Below are positions 54,901-63,048 of a DNA stretch of 64,000 nt, one piece after another. The DNA comes from Paenibacillus melissococcoides (GTDB lineage: Bacteria; Bacillota; Bacilli; Paenibacillales; Paenibacillaceae): NCBI GenBank assembly GCA_944800085.1, contig CALYLO010000009.1, forward strand, positions 229,001 to 293,000. The letters are read 5' to 3'. Each line of letters opens with the position of its first letter. Position 1 is the first letter of the stretch. The position numbers were made by a program, and so were the translations under genes. The notes under the pieces were generated by a model, which saw nothing but the letters and a program-made list of their open reading frames with translations, ran no database searches and was not told where the DNA came from.

Positions 54901-57900
54901 CAAGCTCGCGGCAATCACGGACAACATCGGGCGCACGGTCCAATACCGGTATGCGGGAGATCTGCTGGCCGGGGTAACCTACCCGAACAAGGGCGAGGTC
55001 ACGTATGCCTATGACAGCGAAGGGCGTCTCACTTCGATTACCGATCAGAATGGCCATACCTATGTGCGCAATGAGTATGACCGCGCCGATCGGGTCATTC
55101 GCCAGTATGACGGCGAGGGCCATGTAACCGACATCGTCTACGATGAGCGGGCCCGGATGACGACCTTTACGTTTCATGCCACCGGAGTCGTGGAGACGTA
55201 CAAATACAACCGCGATTATTTGGTTACGGAAGTGCACTACGATGACGGCACGCAGGAAGCTTACACCTACGATGTCTGGCAGAACAAGGACAGCCACACG
55301 GCCTCCAACGGCGCCGTCACGCGCTGGGTGTACGATGCCTATGGCCATATGCTGGAGGAGATTCGGCCTGACGGCACGAAGGTAGAGCACCAGTACGACG
55401 AAGACGGGAACCGGATTCGCACGGCGACGACCGGCGGCAGCGAGACCCGTTACGTCTACGATGCCCGGGGCAATCTGCTGGAGGAACGAGTCCGGATCGA
55501 CGAGACGAACGAGGCCGTCACCGCTTATGAGTATGATGAGCGCGGCCGGCTGATCCGCCGCTTCGATCCGATGGGCCAAGCGACAACGTTCCGGCATGAG
55601 GTCAAGCATACGGATGCGCCGACCCTCGTACAGGATGCGGAAGGCCAGCAGTTCCGGTACGGCTATGACGCCGCGGCCCGGATGACGAGCATTACGACCT
55701 CGTACGGCACGGTGGAGATCGCCTACAATGTGCTGAACCAGCGGACGCGCATCACCGACGCGGCCGGGAACACGACGGCGCTGTTCTATGATCCGATGGG
55801 CAATTTGATCAAAAAAGTGCTGCCGAACGAATATGTGGAACGATTGGGCAACGGCATCGGGACGGAATATCGTTATGACTTTATGGACCGGCTCATTCGG
55901 ACGACGGATCCGATGCAGAACGAGCAGCGGGTCATGTACGATATCCATGACAATCTGGTGAAGGCCGTCCATCCGAACGAATATAGCCGGGCGGCAGATG
56001 ACGGGGCCGGGGTCGAATATGAGTACGATCACCGGAACCGATGCATCCGGACCTTGTTCCCGGACGGAGGCATCGCCCGCACGAAGTACGATGCCGTCGG
56101 CAATATCATCAAGACGATCGATCCGGAACGGTATGATCCCGGGACCGATGACGGTCCGGGCACCGAATATGCCTACGATGCGATGAACCGTCTCGTTCAG
56201 ATTACCGATCCGGAGGGCCATGTCATCAAGCGCTTCCTCTATGACAGCGAAGGAAGAGTAGTGAAGATAATCGATGCCCGCGGATGGCTTAGCGCGGAGA
56301 CCGATGAAGAGCGCTTCGGCACGCTCTATGCCTACAACCGGGCCGGCTGGTTGATCGAGAAGCGGGAGCCTGTTGAAGCCGAAGGCGGGGAGATTCGGTA
56401 CAGGCTCACCTTGTACCGGTATGACCTGGCGGGCCGCCTCGTGGAGGAGCGGCGGACGGCGGAGCATGTCAGGGCGACCGGATATGCGAGCCGGTACCAT
56501 CGCATCCGTTACCGGCATGACAAGCTGGGCCGGGTCATTCTAATCGAGGATGATACAGGAGCCGAGATTCGCTACACCTACGACTGCCTGAATCAGGTTA
56601 CGTCCGAGCGTCGGAAGCTGAGCGAGCGGAAGGAACAGATCACCCGCTATGAGTACAACGAGGTCGGGCTGCTTGAACGCAAGATCGATCTGATCGATGC
56701 GGAGGATCTCGCTGATGGCCATACGTTCAACGGAAGCGAGGACAAAATCGCCGCCGCGACCTCCTATCGCTATGACCGGAACGGCAATATGATCAAGCTG
56801 GTCACGCCCGAAGGCTATGAGACCGAGATCAGCTACGATCGGGCCGATCGCATCAGTCAGATTAGCCGGCGGGAACGCAAGGACAGCAAGGCGCGGAGCG
56901 TCTACTTCAAGTATGACCGGGCGGGCAACGTGCTGGAAGAGACGGATACGAACGGCAACCGCACGGCCTACGGCTATGATCTGATGAACCGCCTCATCCG
57001 CACGACAGGCAAACGGGGCGAGACGACGCGCCTGTTCTATGACAAGACGGGACAGCTCATCAAGCGGGTATCGCCGAACCAGTATAATCCGCTTACGGAT
57101 GACGGCGATGGCACGACCTATCGGTATGATGCGCAGAACCGGCTGATCGAGGTTCGCGATGCCTGCGGTCAGATCGTGGAGCAGAACCGTTATAATCAGG
57201 CGGGCGAGTTGATTCGAAAGCTGAGCGAAGGCATTGGCGTGGACTATACGTATACGATCGGCGGCCGGGTGAAGCAGATCCGCACCGCGGAGGCTGCGGC
57301 CCGGGGCAAGGTCAGCCAGGAGTACACGTACGACGCGCTCGGCAATATTACCGGCATCGTGGACGGCGAAGGGAACAGGACGCACCACAGCCTGGACGCA
57401 TGGGGCAACATCCGGGTACTCACCCGTGCGGATGGAACCGAAGAGCGGTACAGCTACGACCGTGCAGGAAATATCATCAGCTCCACGGACGCCAACGGCC
57501 ATACGACCTTGTACCGCTACAACAGTCTGGGCAAGCTGGCGGAGGTGGAGGATCCGTCCCAACAGCGCATGGTGTACCAGTACGACCGCCAGGGCCGGCT
57601 GACGCGGCAGATCGATCGCAACGAGCGCGTTATCGAGTATGCGTACAACTTCGACGACCAACTGGTAAAGCGCAGAGAAGCCGCGGGAGGCGCGGAAGAA
57701 ATCTATGTGTACAACGAGGACGGCACGCTGCGAACCGCCGTGAATGATCGGATGCGGTATGACTATACGTATACGCCGGACGGCAGGCTGGCGGCGAAGT
57801 ATACAAGCGAACCGCCGCTTGGAATCCGCCGCAAGGGCGAGTGGGCCGGGGCGCCTCCGTTCGCGGACCCGCTGACCAGTCCCGGAGCGAATGGAGCGGC

Positions 57901-59482
57901 AGCACCTCAATCTTGGCATCCGATGGATGCGCTTGAGCCGGAGGCCGCGGTTCCGGGTGCGCGCAAAGTGCTCGAATTCCGCTATGACCCGGACGGACAG
58001 GTTACCGGATTGACCGATGCCGCAGGCAGACATACGGAATATCGCTATGATAAAATAGGTCGTATCCAGGAAGTGCTGCAGGGCCGGGAACGTCTCGCAC
58101 AGTACCGCTATGGCGAAGGCAACCGCATCGGTTCCATTCTGTACGGAAGCGGGATCAGCGTCGAATACGGCTATGACCGGGATGGCCAGATGACGAGTCT
58201 GCGGGCGGCCGGCCAAGACGGCCGGGAACTGATGCGCCATACGTACAGCTATGACAATAACGGCAACCAGATTGCCAAGATGGAGCATCATCAGCTTACC
58301 CTATACAGCTATGATCCCTTGAACCGCTTGCGGGAAGTGGATTATGGCAGCGGCGCCCAGGAGTCGTACAGCTACGACCCGGCCGGGAACCGCATCCGCC
58401 GCGTGCTGGACGGACATGCCACAAGCTATGCCTACGACAGCCGCAACCGTCTGCTGTCGCTGGTCGAGGACGACGGCAGCCGTACCGAGTTCGAGTACGA
58501 CCACCAGGGCAATTTGCTCTCCGAGCACTCTGGCAGCGGCACCACGACCTATGCCTATGACGCGTTCAACCGGACCGCGCAGGTCGAGAAGCCGGACGGC
58601 AGCTATGTCCGTCATGAATATGACCCGGAAGGGCTGCGCAGCGTCATATGCGAGAACGGCGTCACCAGCCGCTTCGTGTTCGACGGCTGGAATATGGTGA
58701 ACGAGCTGGACGAGGAATGGAACGCCAAGGCCTCCTATGTGCGCGGCCATGAATTGCTCGCGCAGGTGGATGGTCGTGGAGATGCCTACTACTACCTGAA
58801 CAACCAGCACGGCGACGTCGTGCACATCACGAACCGTCTGGGCGGCATCGTCAACAGCTACGAGTACGACGCCTTCGGCCATACCTTGTCCGCCACCGAA
58901 GGCATCCCGAACCGCTTCCGCTACGCGGGCGAGCAGTTCGACCCTGTCACGCAGCAATATTACCTGCGCGCGCGGTTCTACAACCCGGTCATTGCCCGGT
59001 TCACCCAGGAGGACGAGTACCGCGGCGACGGCCTGAACCTGTACGCGTACGTGGGCAACAACCCCATAAGGTATGTGGACCCGAGCGGGTATAGCAGCCA
59101 GAATGTTGGTTGCGGTGGTGGCGGTAAGAAGGAAGGGCCTTATGAGGGGACGGGAGATGTTGATAAGATATTAACCCGAAATGGGGCATTTCGAGATGCA
59201 AAAAGAAGAGCGGGCATTCCTAATTCAGCTCAACATAAAAAACCTGTATATGTTCATGATGGAACAAGTGAAAATAGGTGGGTATACGAATTTGAAGTTG
59301 ATGGCAAGAAAAAATACATTATTGAACATAGGGATGATAAATTTGGTCGAGGCCCTCACTTCCATGGTGCAGATGATTTAAAAGGAAGCCCGTTAGAAAG
59401 AGGAAGATACAATCAATATCCTGGACACTCACCAGAGGATTTCGAGGGGTATAAAAAGAAAGGTAAGCCTAAGAAAAGGTGA
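51953..59482 (+). CDS. VgrG-Rhs fusion with C-terminal nuclease-like toxin
   Basis: The 2509-residue protein has, in order: gpD-like (1-300; REVNEHIQLQF, YDETDWQFVKRLASHF), OB-fold (305-385), needle (400-470), a hydrophobic Gly/Ala-rich stretch (560-610) and a second one (640-720), then the Rhs shell (from 823, DPIDVAKGRFYLQATDLVV) with dozens of YD repeats. The core ends RARFYNPVIARFTQEDEYRG ... DPSGY near 2380. The last 127 residues (RDAKRRAGIPNSAQH, YIIEHRDDKFGRGPHFHG) resemble a His-rich nuclease-type toxin common in polymorphic systems. The tail is much richer in AT, a sign of cassette exchange. No secretion signal. Confidence 0.88.
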   Translation: MRIRYGGVILELPVELQRLTGLVLTREVNEHIQLQFSAIIPEEKKDSYIHELGQGSPIIVYRELEEVEDSGEPNSSEPGISEPAGGSRQGDVLFQGLIRRLDIQCVRGVYTLQVEACSYTWAMDIERKRRSFQRVDMTYADVIEQVLQDYPHANMQDHATNHARIDGLIMQYDETDWQFVKRLASHFGAVVVPDAASGSARFSLGVTEDREPVAVSDAQYVIRNDFRRGLLARTNENPELQETDFISFEIDTPLWLPLGGRVSFARRPFVIRAANTAVRDGLLCHTYTFCTADGVRQGYQSNPRIQGLSLDGTITAISRNRIRVHLAIDSAKAEGNTCWFPYSTGIDNQISYLMPKPGSGVKLHFPTINEREAIAIGSVRQGGEEGKYGHKQSDPKVRSLTNDTGKEMKLTGQDVVFSANDEGSIKVRLSGDGAVEIAADTDLYLRAASAVAIGASESAAAEAAAAVPKRISISAGEDVFISRSPGEHVDPAHAIAIQDSTYVQGAKIIYLGEPGEPPAETFDDSAQLAEDAKLMKEVNDQALAYREACIAKAEAAKSKFGFGAIALVVGVVAVAAATVATGGAALPLIVGAAGAVSAVVGASEIAEGREDFAKAQVGDLSKSYNFMRDTVLGGDEELYNIVKYGSVSISVLGGGFILGGTTVLTGGVTGGAMSAGVTALFDPYQPLDGTFSWKAMAGHYMKSFYDGALAGTLSAGVLKGIPCGAGPLTQFTGRYGASFVASSALDISNSGDVNVLNNAVSSVFGASFSFLGRRSRLGRYGASVAGDVAGGSAIQLLQTGTIDKETFLDQLKRSIVSNVGNLVTKGDPIDVAKGRFYLQATDLVVHDIGDTLELTRSFNSHNPFVGMLGKGWISSLESSLTRVEDRAFLICMDGHYESFVLQDGEWRNERSGALDYRLVEEPNRGRYVVKHQRYTYVYDGATGRLLSFSDGNGNRTALEYDDQGLRSLTTPGGKELAFTFRNGKLAAITDNIGRTVQYRYAGDLLAGVTYPNKGEVTYAYDSEGRLTSITDQNGHTYVRNEYDRADRVIRQYDGEGHVTDIVYDERARMTTFTFHATGVVETYKYNRDYLVTEVHYDDGTQEAYTYDVWQNKDSHTASNGAVTRWVYDAYGHMLEEIRPDGTKVEHQYDEDGNRIRTATTGGSETRYVYDARGNLLEERVRIDETNEAVTAYEYDERGRLIRRFDPMGQATTFRHEVKHTDAPTLVQDAEGQQFRYGYDAAARMTSITTSYGTVEIAYNVLNQRTRITDAAGNTTALFYDPMGNLIKKVLPNEYVERLGNGIGTEYRYDFMDRLIRTTDPMQNEQRVMYDIHDNLVKAVHPNEYSRAADDGAGVEYEYDHRNRCIRTLFPDGGIARTKYDAVGNIIKTIDPERYDPGTDDGPGTEYAYDAMNRLVQITDPEGHVIKRFLYDSEGRVVKIIDARGWLSAETDEERFGTLYAYNRAGWLIEKREPVEAEGGEIRYRLTLYRYDLAGRLVEERRTAEHVRATGYASRYHRIRYRHDKLGRVILIEDDTGAEIRYTYDCLNQVTSERRKLSERKEQITRYEYNEVGLLERKIDLIDAEDLADGHTFNGSEDKIAAATSYRYDRNGNMIKLVTPEGYETEISYDRADRISQISRRERKDSKARSVYFKYDRAGNVLEETDTNGNRTAYGYDLMNRLIRTTGKRGETTRLFYDKTGQLIKRVSPNQYNPLTDDGDGTTYRYDAQNRLIEVRDACGQIVEQNRYNQAGELIRKLSEGIGVDYTYTIGGRVKQIRTAEAAARGKVSQEYTYDALGNITGIVDGEGNRTHHSLDAWGNIRVLTRADGTEERYSYDRAGNIISSTDANGHTTLYRYNSLGKLAEVEDPSQQRMVYQYDRQGRLTRQIDRNERVIEYAYNFDDQLVKRREAAGGAEEIYVYNEDGTLRTAVNDRMRYDYTYTPDGRLAAKYTSEPPLGIRRKGEWAGAPPFADPLTSPGANGAAAPQSWHPMDALEPEAAVPGARKVLEFRYDPDGQVTGLTDAAGRHTEYRYDKIGRIQEVLQGRERLAQYRYGEGNRIGSILYGSGISVEYGYDRDGQMTSLRAAGQDGRELMRHTYSYDNNGNQIAKMEHHQLTLYSYDPLNRLREVDYGSGAQESYSYDPAGNRIRRVLDGHATSYAYDSRNRLLSLVEDDGSRTEFEYDHQGNLLSEHSGSGTTTYAYDAFNRTAQVEKPDGSYVRHEYDPEGLRSVICENGVTSRFVFDGWNMVNELDEEWNAKASYVRGHELLAQVDGRGDAYYYLNNQHGDVVHITNRLGGIVNSYEYDAFGHTLSATEGIPNRFRYAGEQFDPVTQQYYLRARFYNPVIARFTQEDEYRGDGLNLYAYVGNNPIRYVDPSGYSSQNVGCGGGGKKEGPYEGTGDVDKILTRNGAFRDAKRRAGIPNSAQHKKPVYVHDGTSENRWVYEFEVDGKKKYIIEHRDDKFGRGPHFHGADDLKGSPLERGRYNQYPGHSPEDFEGYKKKGKPKKR

Positions 59483-59487
59483 TTATT

Positions 59488-59976
59488 TTGAAAGACGACA
59501 GAATGAAAAAAATGGAGTTCTTAAAAAGGAAGAACCGAAGAAACAACGTAATAAAAGAATTGGATTTTATGAAACTTCCAACAGACCCGCTTCTGGAAAT
59601 TGAGGAAAATGACTTGTTTTGTAAACAAGTGTTTTTAAAATTGAGCAGTATTAGGAACAAGATAATATTACAAGGGATGAATTATGAGGAAAATATCAAT
59701 AAATCCGTGCAAACGTTAAGAAATATTCAGTTAACAACTGACACATTAAGCAAGGAGGGTAGGGTTTTCTTTTTCGGTGAACAAGAAATCGAGGCAGTCA
59801 AACTTAATGTTAATGAAGTATTTAGAAACTTGGAAGAGATACTTAAATTAACAAAATTTGCTACAGGATATGCAGATTTCATATTGGTTGCTGATGATTT
59901 ACATTTTGGAATATGTATCGAAAGGACAGAATATCATTATGAACTTAGCATATGGGGGCTACCCAGTGCCGAATAA
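59488..59976 (+). CDS. Candidate immunity protein for the Rhs toxin
   Basis: Directly follows the toxin tail (5 bases after its stop) and shares its AT-rich composition. The start is TTG 59488 after AAGGTG; a GTG at 59479 overlaps the toxin. The 162-residue product is charged at the N-terminus (LKRKNRRNNVIKEL), helical in the middle and ends in a strand-like FILVADDLHFGICIERTEYHYELSIWG. No family recognised. The function is inferred from position only. Confidence 0.6.
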   Translation: MKDDRMKKMEFLKRKNRRNNVIKELDFMKLPTDPLLEIEENDLFCKQVFLKLSSIRNKIILQGMNYEENINKSVQTLRNIQLTTDTLSKEGRVFFFGEQEIEAVKLNVNEVFRNLEEILKLTKFATGYADFILVADDLHFGICIERTEYHYELSIWGLPSAE

Positions 59977-60043
59977 AACACCTTTTCTCATCACTACCAA
60001 CATAACCTTTGTTCTATCAGTATAATATTTTCACGAATCAAGA

Positions 60044-60201
60044 TGTACGTACAGAATGTCTGGAAAAAGTATCCCTATTTAACGTAATAGCGTTACACGA
60101 AACAGGTCAATTATGGTCAGATACCACCATAAAAGACCTGTTTTTTGTTATCTTCGTTTTCTTGCAGTTTTTTCAAATATGATTGCAACAATGTACGTAC
60201 A
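60044..60201 (+). repeat. Two copies of the palindrome TGTACGTACA
   Basis: Identical 10-base palindromes at 60044-60053 and 60192-60201 flank the terminator after the immunity gene. The gap 59977-60344 otherwise holds no gene I can support. Confidence 0.4.
60101..60146 (+). terminator. Terminator after the toxin-immunity pair
   Basis: AACAGGTC pairs with GACCTGTT around an inner ATGGT/ACCAT hairpin, followed by six T. Confidence 0.8.
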
Positions 60202-60344
60202 TAGAACGATGGATATGGTGAAAGAGATATGACCTCAACTTTTGTGTGGGATAAGACGACCATAAAGAGTGTCGGGAGTCGATTAAGAGTTTTCTAACAA
60301 CGGGAAGGACATGTGTGAAAGGCTAGCCACCTGCCCTCTAATAT

Positions 60345-61971
60345 AGGGTTTGCTGAACAATCATTTTTCTAAGGTTTTACAAGGATTTCTGGACTCTAAC
60401 TCGAAATAAAATGCAAGGAAAATGCGAATTTCTTGAAAAAAATCGTGCACGTGGAGTGAGCCGACATGTATCGTAGAACCGAAAGCCAGCTTCAGTTGTT
60501 CGAAGATTTCTACTTGCCGTTTGGCGGTAAATTGAATAAGGAGAACCGTTGGGTTCAACTGGCCGCTATCATCCCGTGGTGGCGGGCAGAAGAATTCTAC
60601 GCGAAGTCGTTCAAGAAATCAATGCGCGGTCAGATCCCTTTGTCTGTTCGTATGGCTTTGGGAGCGCTGTACATTCAGGAACGTATGCAGCTCGATGATC
60701 GAGAGACGGTCCAGCAGATCACCGAAAATCCGTACTACCAGTACTTTCTTGGGTTGCCGGCGTTCCAAGACAAGCCTCCGTTCCATCACTCGCTGTTGAC
60801 CCATTTCCGCAAGCGATTGGGTGCGGATGTCATTGGACAAATCAACGATTGGATTTTGGAAGAGGACGCAGAGCGAAAGAAGCAGGAACAAAACAAGAGC
60901 GATCCTCAAGATCCTCCAGGCAGCGGCCATGGTTCTGATGGAACATCCGTTAATGAAGACGGCAAAAGCAAAGAGAAACCATGCAACAAAGGCACCTTGA
61001 TGCTCGACGCGACCTGCGCACCGGCCGACATCTCCTATCCGACCGATTTGAAATTATTGAACGAGGCGCGGGAAAAACTCGAAGCGATCATCGATGTTCT
61101 GCACGAGCCTTTCGTCGGGAAGGCCAAGAAACCGAGAACGTATCGTCAAACTGCCCGCAAACGCTACCTCGAGATCGCCAAGAAACGGCGAACGGGTGCC
61201 AAATCCATCCGGAAAGCGGTTGGCAAACAGCTTCGTTATGTTTCGCGTAATCTTCGCATCATCGAAATGCTGGGAGCGAAAAGCAGCTTGAATCAACTGG
61301 GTTCGCAGCAGTATCGGCAATTGCTCGTCATTTCCGAGCTGTATCGTCAACAACAAGAGATGTACGACAAACGGACACACTCGGTGGAAGATCGAATCGT
61401 CAGTCTTTCCCAACCGCATGTACGGCCGATTGTACGCGGGAAAGTGAATGCTCCCGTCGAGTTTGGGGCAAAGCTGGCGATCAGTCTGGTGGACGGTTAC
61501 GCTCGAATGGAGAAGCTGTCCTGGGATAACTTCAACGAAAGCATGACACTGAAAGCTTCCGTGGAGTCGTTCGTCCAGCGATATGGGTGTTATCCGGAAG
61601 CCATTCTAGCCGACCAAATCTACCGAAATCGGGAGAACCTTCGCTATTGTAAGGAGCACGGCATCCGTTTGAGTGGTCCAAACTTAGGGCGTCCGAAGAA
61701 AGAAGCGGAACCCGATCGGAACCAGGCCAGACAGGATGCTTCAATGCGTAACGCAATCGAAGGAAAATTCGGAGAAGGCAAACGCTCCTACGGACTGGGG
61801 CGTATTCGAGCACGCCTTCGAGAGACAAGCGAAACGGTCATTGCCCTGCAACTGCTTGTTATGAATCTCGAACGCAAGCTGCGCGTTCTCTTTTTGCCGA
61901 TTTTCAGACTGCTGCTGAATCTGTGCCGTCAGCCTCTGTGGGCCTAAAAGGCAATATGTTCAGCAAGCCCT
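60345..61971 (+). mobile_element. IS1182-type insertion sequence (IS5 superfamily)
   Basis: Terminal inverted repeats AGGGTTTGCTGAACA (60345-60359) and TGTTCAGCAAGCCCT (61957-61971) differ at one position and enclose one transposase gene, giving an element of about 1.63 kb. No convincing target duplication was found. Confidence 0.85.
60466..61947 (+). CDS. IS1182-family transposase
   Basis: The 493-residue DDE transposase has an N-terminal helical domain (SVRMALGALYIQERMQLDDRE), first Asp in GTLMLDATCAPADI, second Asp in PEAILADQIYRNREN and Glu in NAIEGKFGEGKRSYGL. The linker around residue 145-165 is rich in Ser/Gly/Asp. The frame is intact. ATG 60466 is preceded by GTGGAGTGAG. Confidence 0.92.
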   Translation: MYRRTESQLQLFEDFYLPFGGKLNKENRWVQLAAIIPWWRAEEFYAKSFKKSMRGQIPLSVRMALGALYIQERMQLDDRETVQQITENPYYQYFLGLPAFQDKPPFHHSLLTHFRKRLGADVIGQINDWILEEDAERKKQEQNKSDPQDPPGSGHGSDGTSVNEDGKSKEKPCNKGTLMLDATCAPADISYPTDLKLLNEAREKLEAIIDVLHEPFVGKAKKPRTYRQTARKRYLEIAKKRRTGAKSIRKAVGKQLRYVSRNLRIIEMLGAKSSLNQLGSQQYRQLLVISELYRQQQEMYDKRTHSVEDRIVSLSQPHVRPIVRGKVNAPVEFGAKLAISLVDGYARMEKLSWDNFNESMTLKASVESFVQRYGCYPEAILADQIYRNRENLRYCKEHGIRLSGPNLGRPKKEAEPDRNQARQDASMRNAIEGKFGEGKRSYGLGRIRARLRETSETVIALQLLVMNLERKLRVLFLPIFRLLLNLCRQPLWA

Positions 61972-62047
61972 AATTATGATGGAGAGATGCCTGTTGAAGT
62001 GCGGTAATTCAACGGCCCCTTCAATAGAATCGCAGGCATGCGCAGCA

Positions 62048-62078
62048 CAAAAAAACACCCCAAAAGGGTGTTTTTTTG
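62048..62078. terminator. Bidirectional terminator after iolJ
   Basis: ACACCC and GGGTGT pair around caaaa, with A-run before and T-run after, so it works on either strand. It ends the leftward iol transcript. Confidence 0.85.
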
Positions 62079-62144
62079 CTGCCCGATCCGTCCTGCAAGG
62101 CCGGCTTCCGAATTTGGTGCGGGGAGAGGGCGAGAGACAGGAAG

Positions 62145-62999
62145 CTACGCTTTGCCGGCGGAGCCCAGTTCGTTTATCTTTTCTTTCACTTTGGCAACCA
62201 GCGCTTCCTTGGCAGGCATCATGATAGCTCTAGGCTCGCACAGAGCCGGGTTCTCTTCCATCACCGTTCTGACTGCTTCGGCCCAAGCCGTCACCAGCTC
62301 CGTATTGTAGTTCACTTTGGCATGTCCCAGGTCAATCGCCCGCTTCAATTGCGGAAGGGGAATGCCGGATGCGCCGTGAAGCACGAGCGGAATGCGTACC
62401 GCTTCCGCAATGGCTTGCATTTCCTTGAAGCCGAGCACGGGCTCGCCATGATACTTGCCGTGAACGGAGCCGAGCGCGGGGGCGAGGGCATCGACGCCGG
62501 CCTCTCTGACCAGGCGCTCGCATTCGGACAGATCGGCATACCGTATCCCGCCGACGAGTCCGTCCTCCATTCCTCCGACCGAGCCGACCTCAGCCTCGAC
62601 GGATACGCCGTGAGCATGGGCGTAAGCGGTTACCTTTTGGGTATTGGCAATATTGTCTTGAATCGGCAGGTGGGAGCCGTCATACATGACCGAGCTGAAC
62701 CCGGCATCAATCGCTTGCACGCAGCGGGAGAAGCTGGAGCCATGATCGAGATGAAGCGCGACCGGCACGGTAATCTCCAGTTCTTCCTTCACCGCTTTCA
62801 CCATGGATGCGATGGCGGCGAATCCGCCCAGATACTCGATCAAGCGATCGGAGGCCGCCAATATGACAGGAGACCGGGCTTCCTCCGCCGCCTGCAAAAT
62901 GGCTTGAACCCACAGCAGACCGTTGATATTGAACTGCCCTACGGCATAGTTTTCCTTCAGAGCGCGTTGCAGCATCTCTGTCATCGGTACGAATGTCAT
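62145..62999 (-). CDS. iolJ: 2-deoxy-5-keto-D-gluconate 6-phosphate aldolase
   Basis: The 284-residue class II aldolase closely follows B. subtilis IolJ: YAVGQFNINGLLWVQAILQA, VALHLDHGSSFSRCVQAID, VSVEAEVGSVGGMEDGLVGG, and zinc ligands His in LHLDHGS, LGSVHGKYHG and LVLHGASGIP. It splits DKGP to dihydroxyacetone phosphate and malonate semialdehyde in inositol breakdown. It lies 49 bases downstream of iolC in the same orientation. Confidence 0.93.
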   Translation of the reverse strand: MTFVPMTEMLQRALKENYAVGQFNINGLLWVQAILQAAEEARSPVILAASDRLIEYLGGFAAIASMVKAVKEELEITVPVALHLDHGSSFSRCVQAIDAGFSSVMYDGSHLPIQDNIANTQKVTAYAHAHGVSVEAEVGSVGGMEDGLVGGIRYADLSECERLVREAGVDALAPALGSVHGKYHGEPVLGFKEMQAIAEAVRIPLVLHGASGIPLPQLKRAIDLGHAKVNYNTELVTAWAEAVRTVMEENPALCEPRAIMMPAKEALVAKVKEKINELGSAGKA

Positions 63000-63048
63000 T
63001 CTTGTTCCCCTCTTTGCCTATATATAGTCTCCGAAAGGCTCTTTCTGA

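Noticed and set aside
54704..58291. Long antisense frames (604 and 583 residues) opposite the Rhs repeats
   Set aside because: They are produced by the repetitive GC-rich YD repeats; no start signals or domains.
60335..61981. Target-site duplication of the IS1182 element
   Set aside because: Flanks (ending TAATAT, starting AATTAT) share only A/T-rich letters; no convincing direct repeat.
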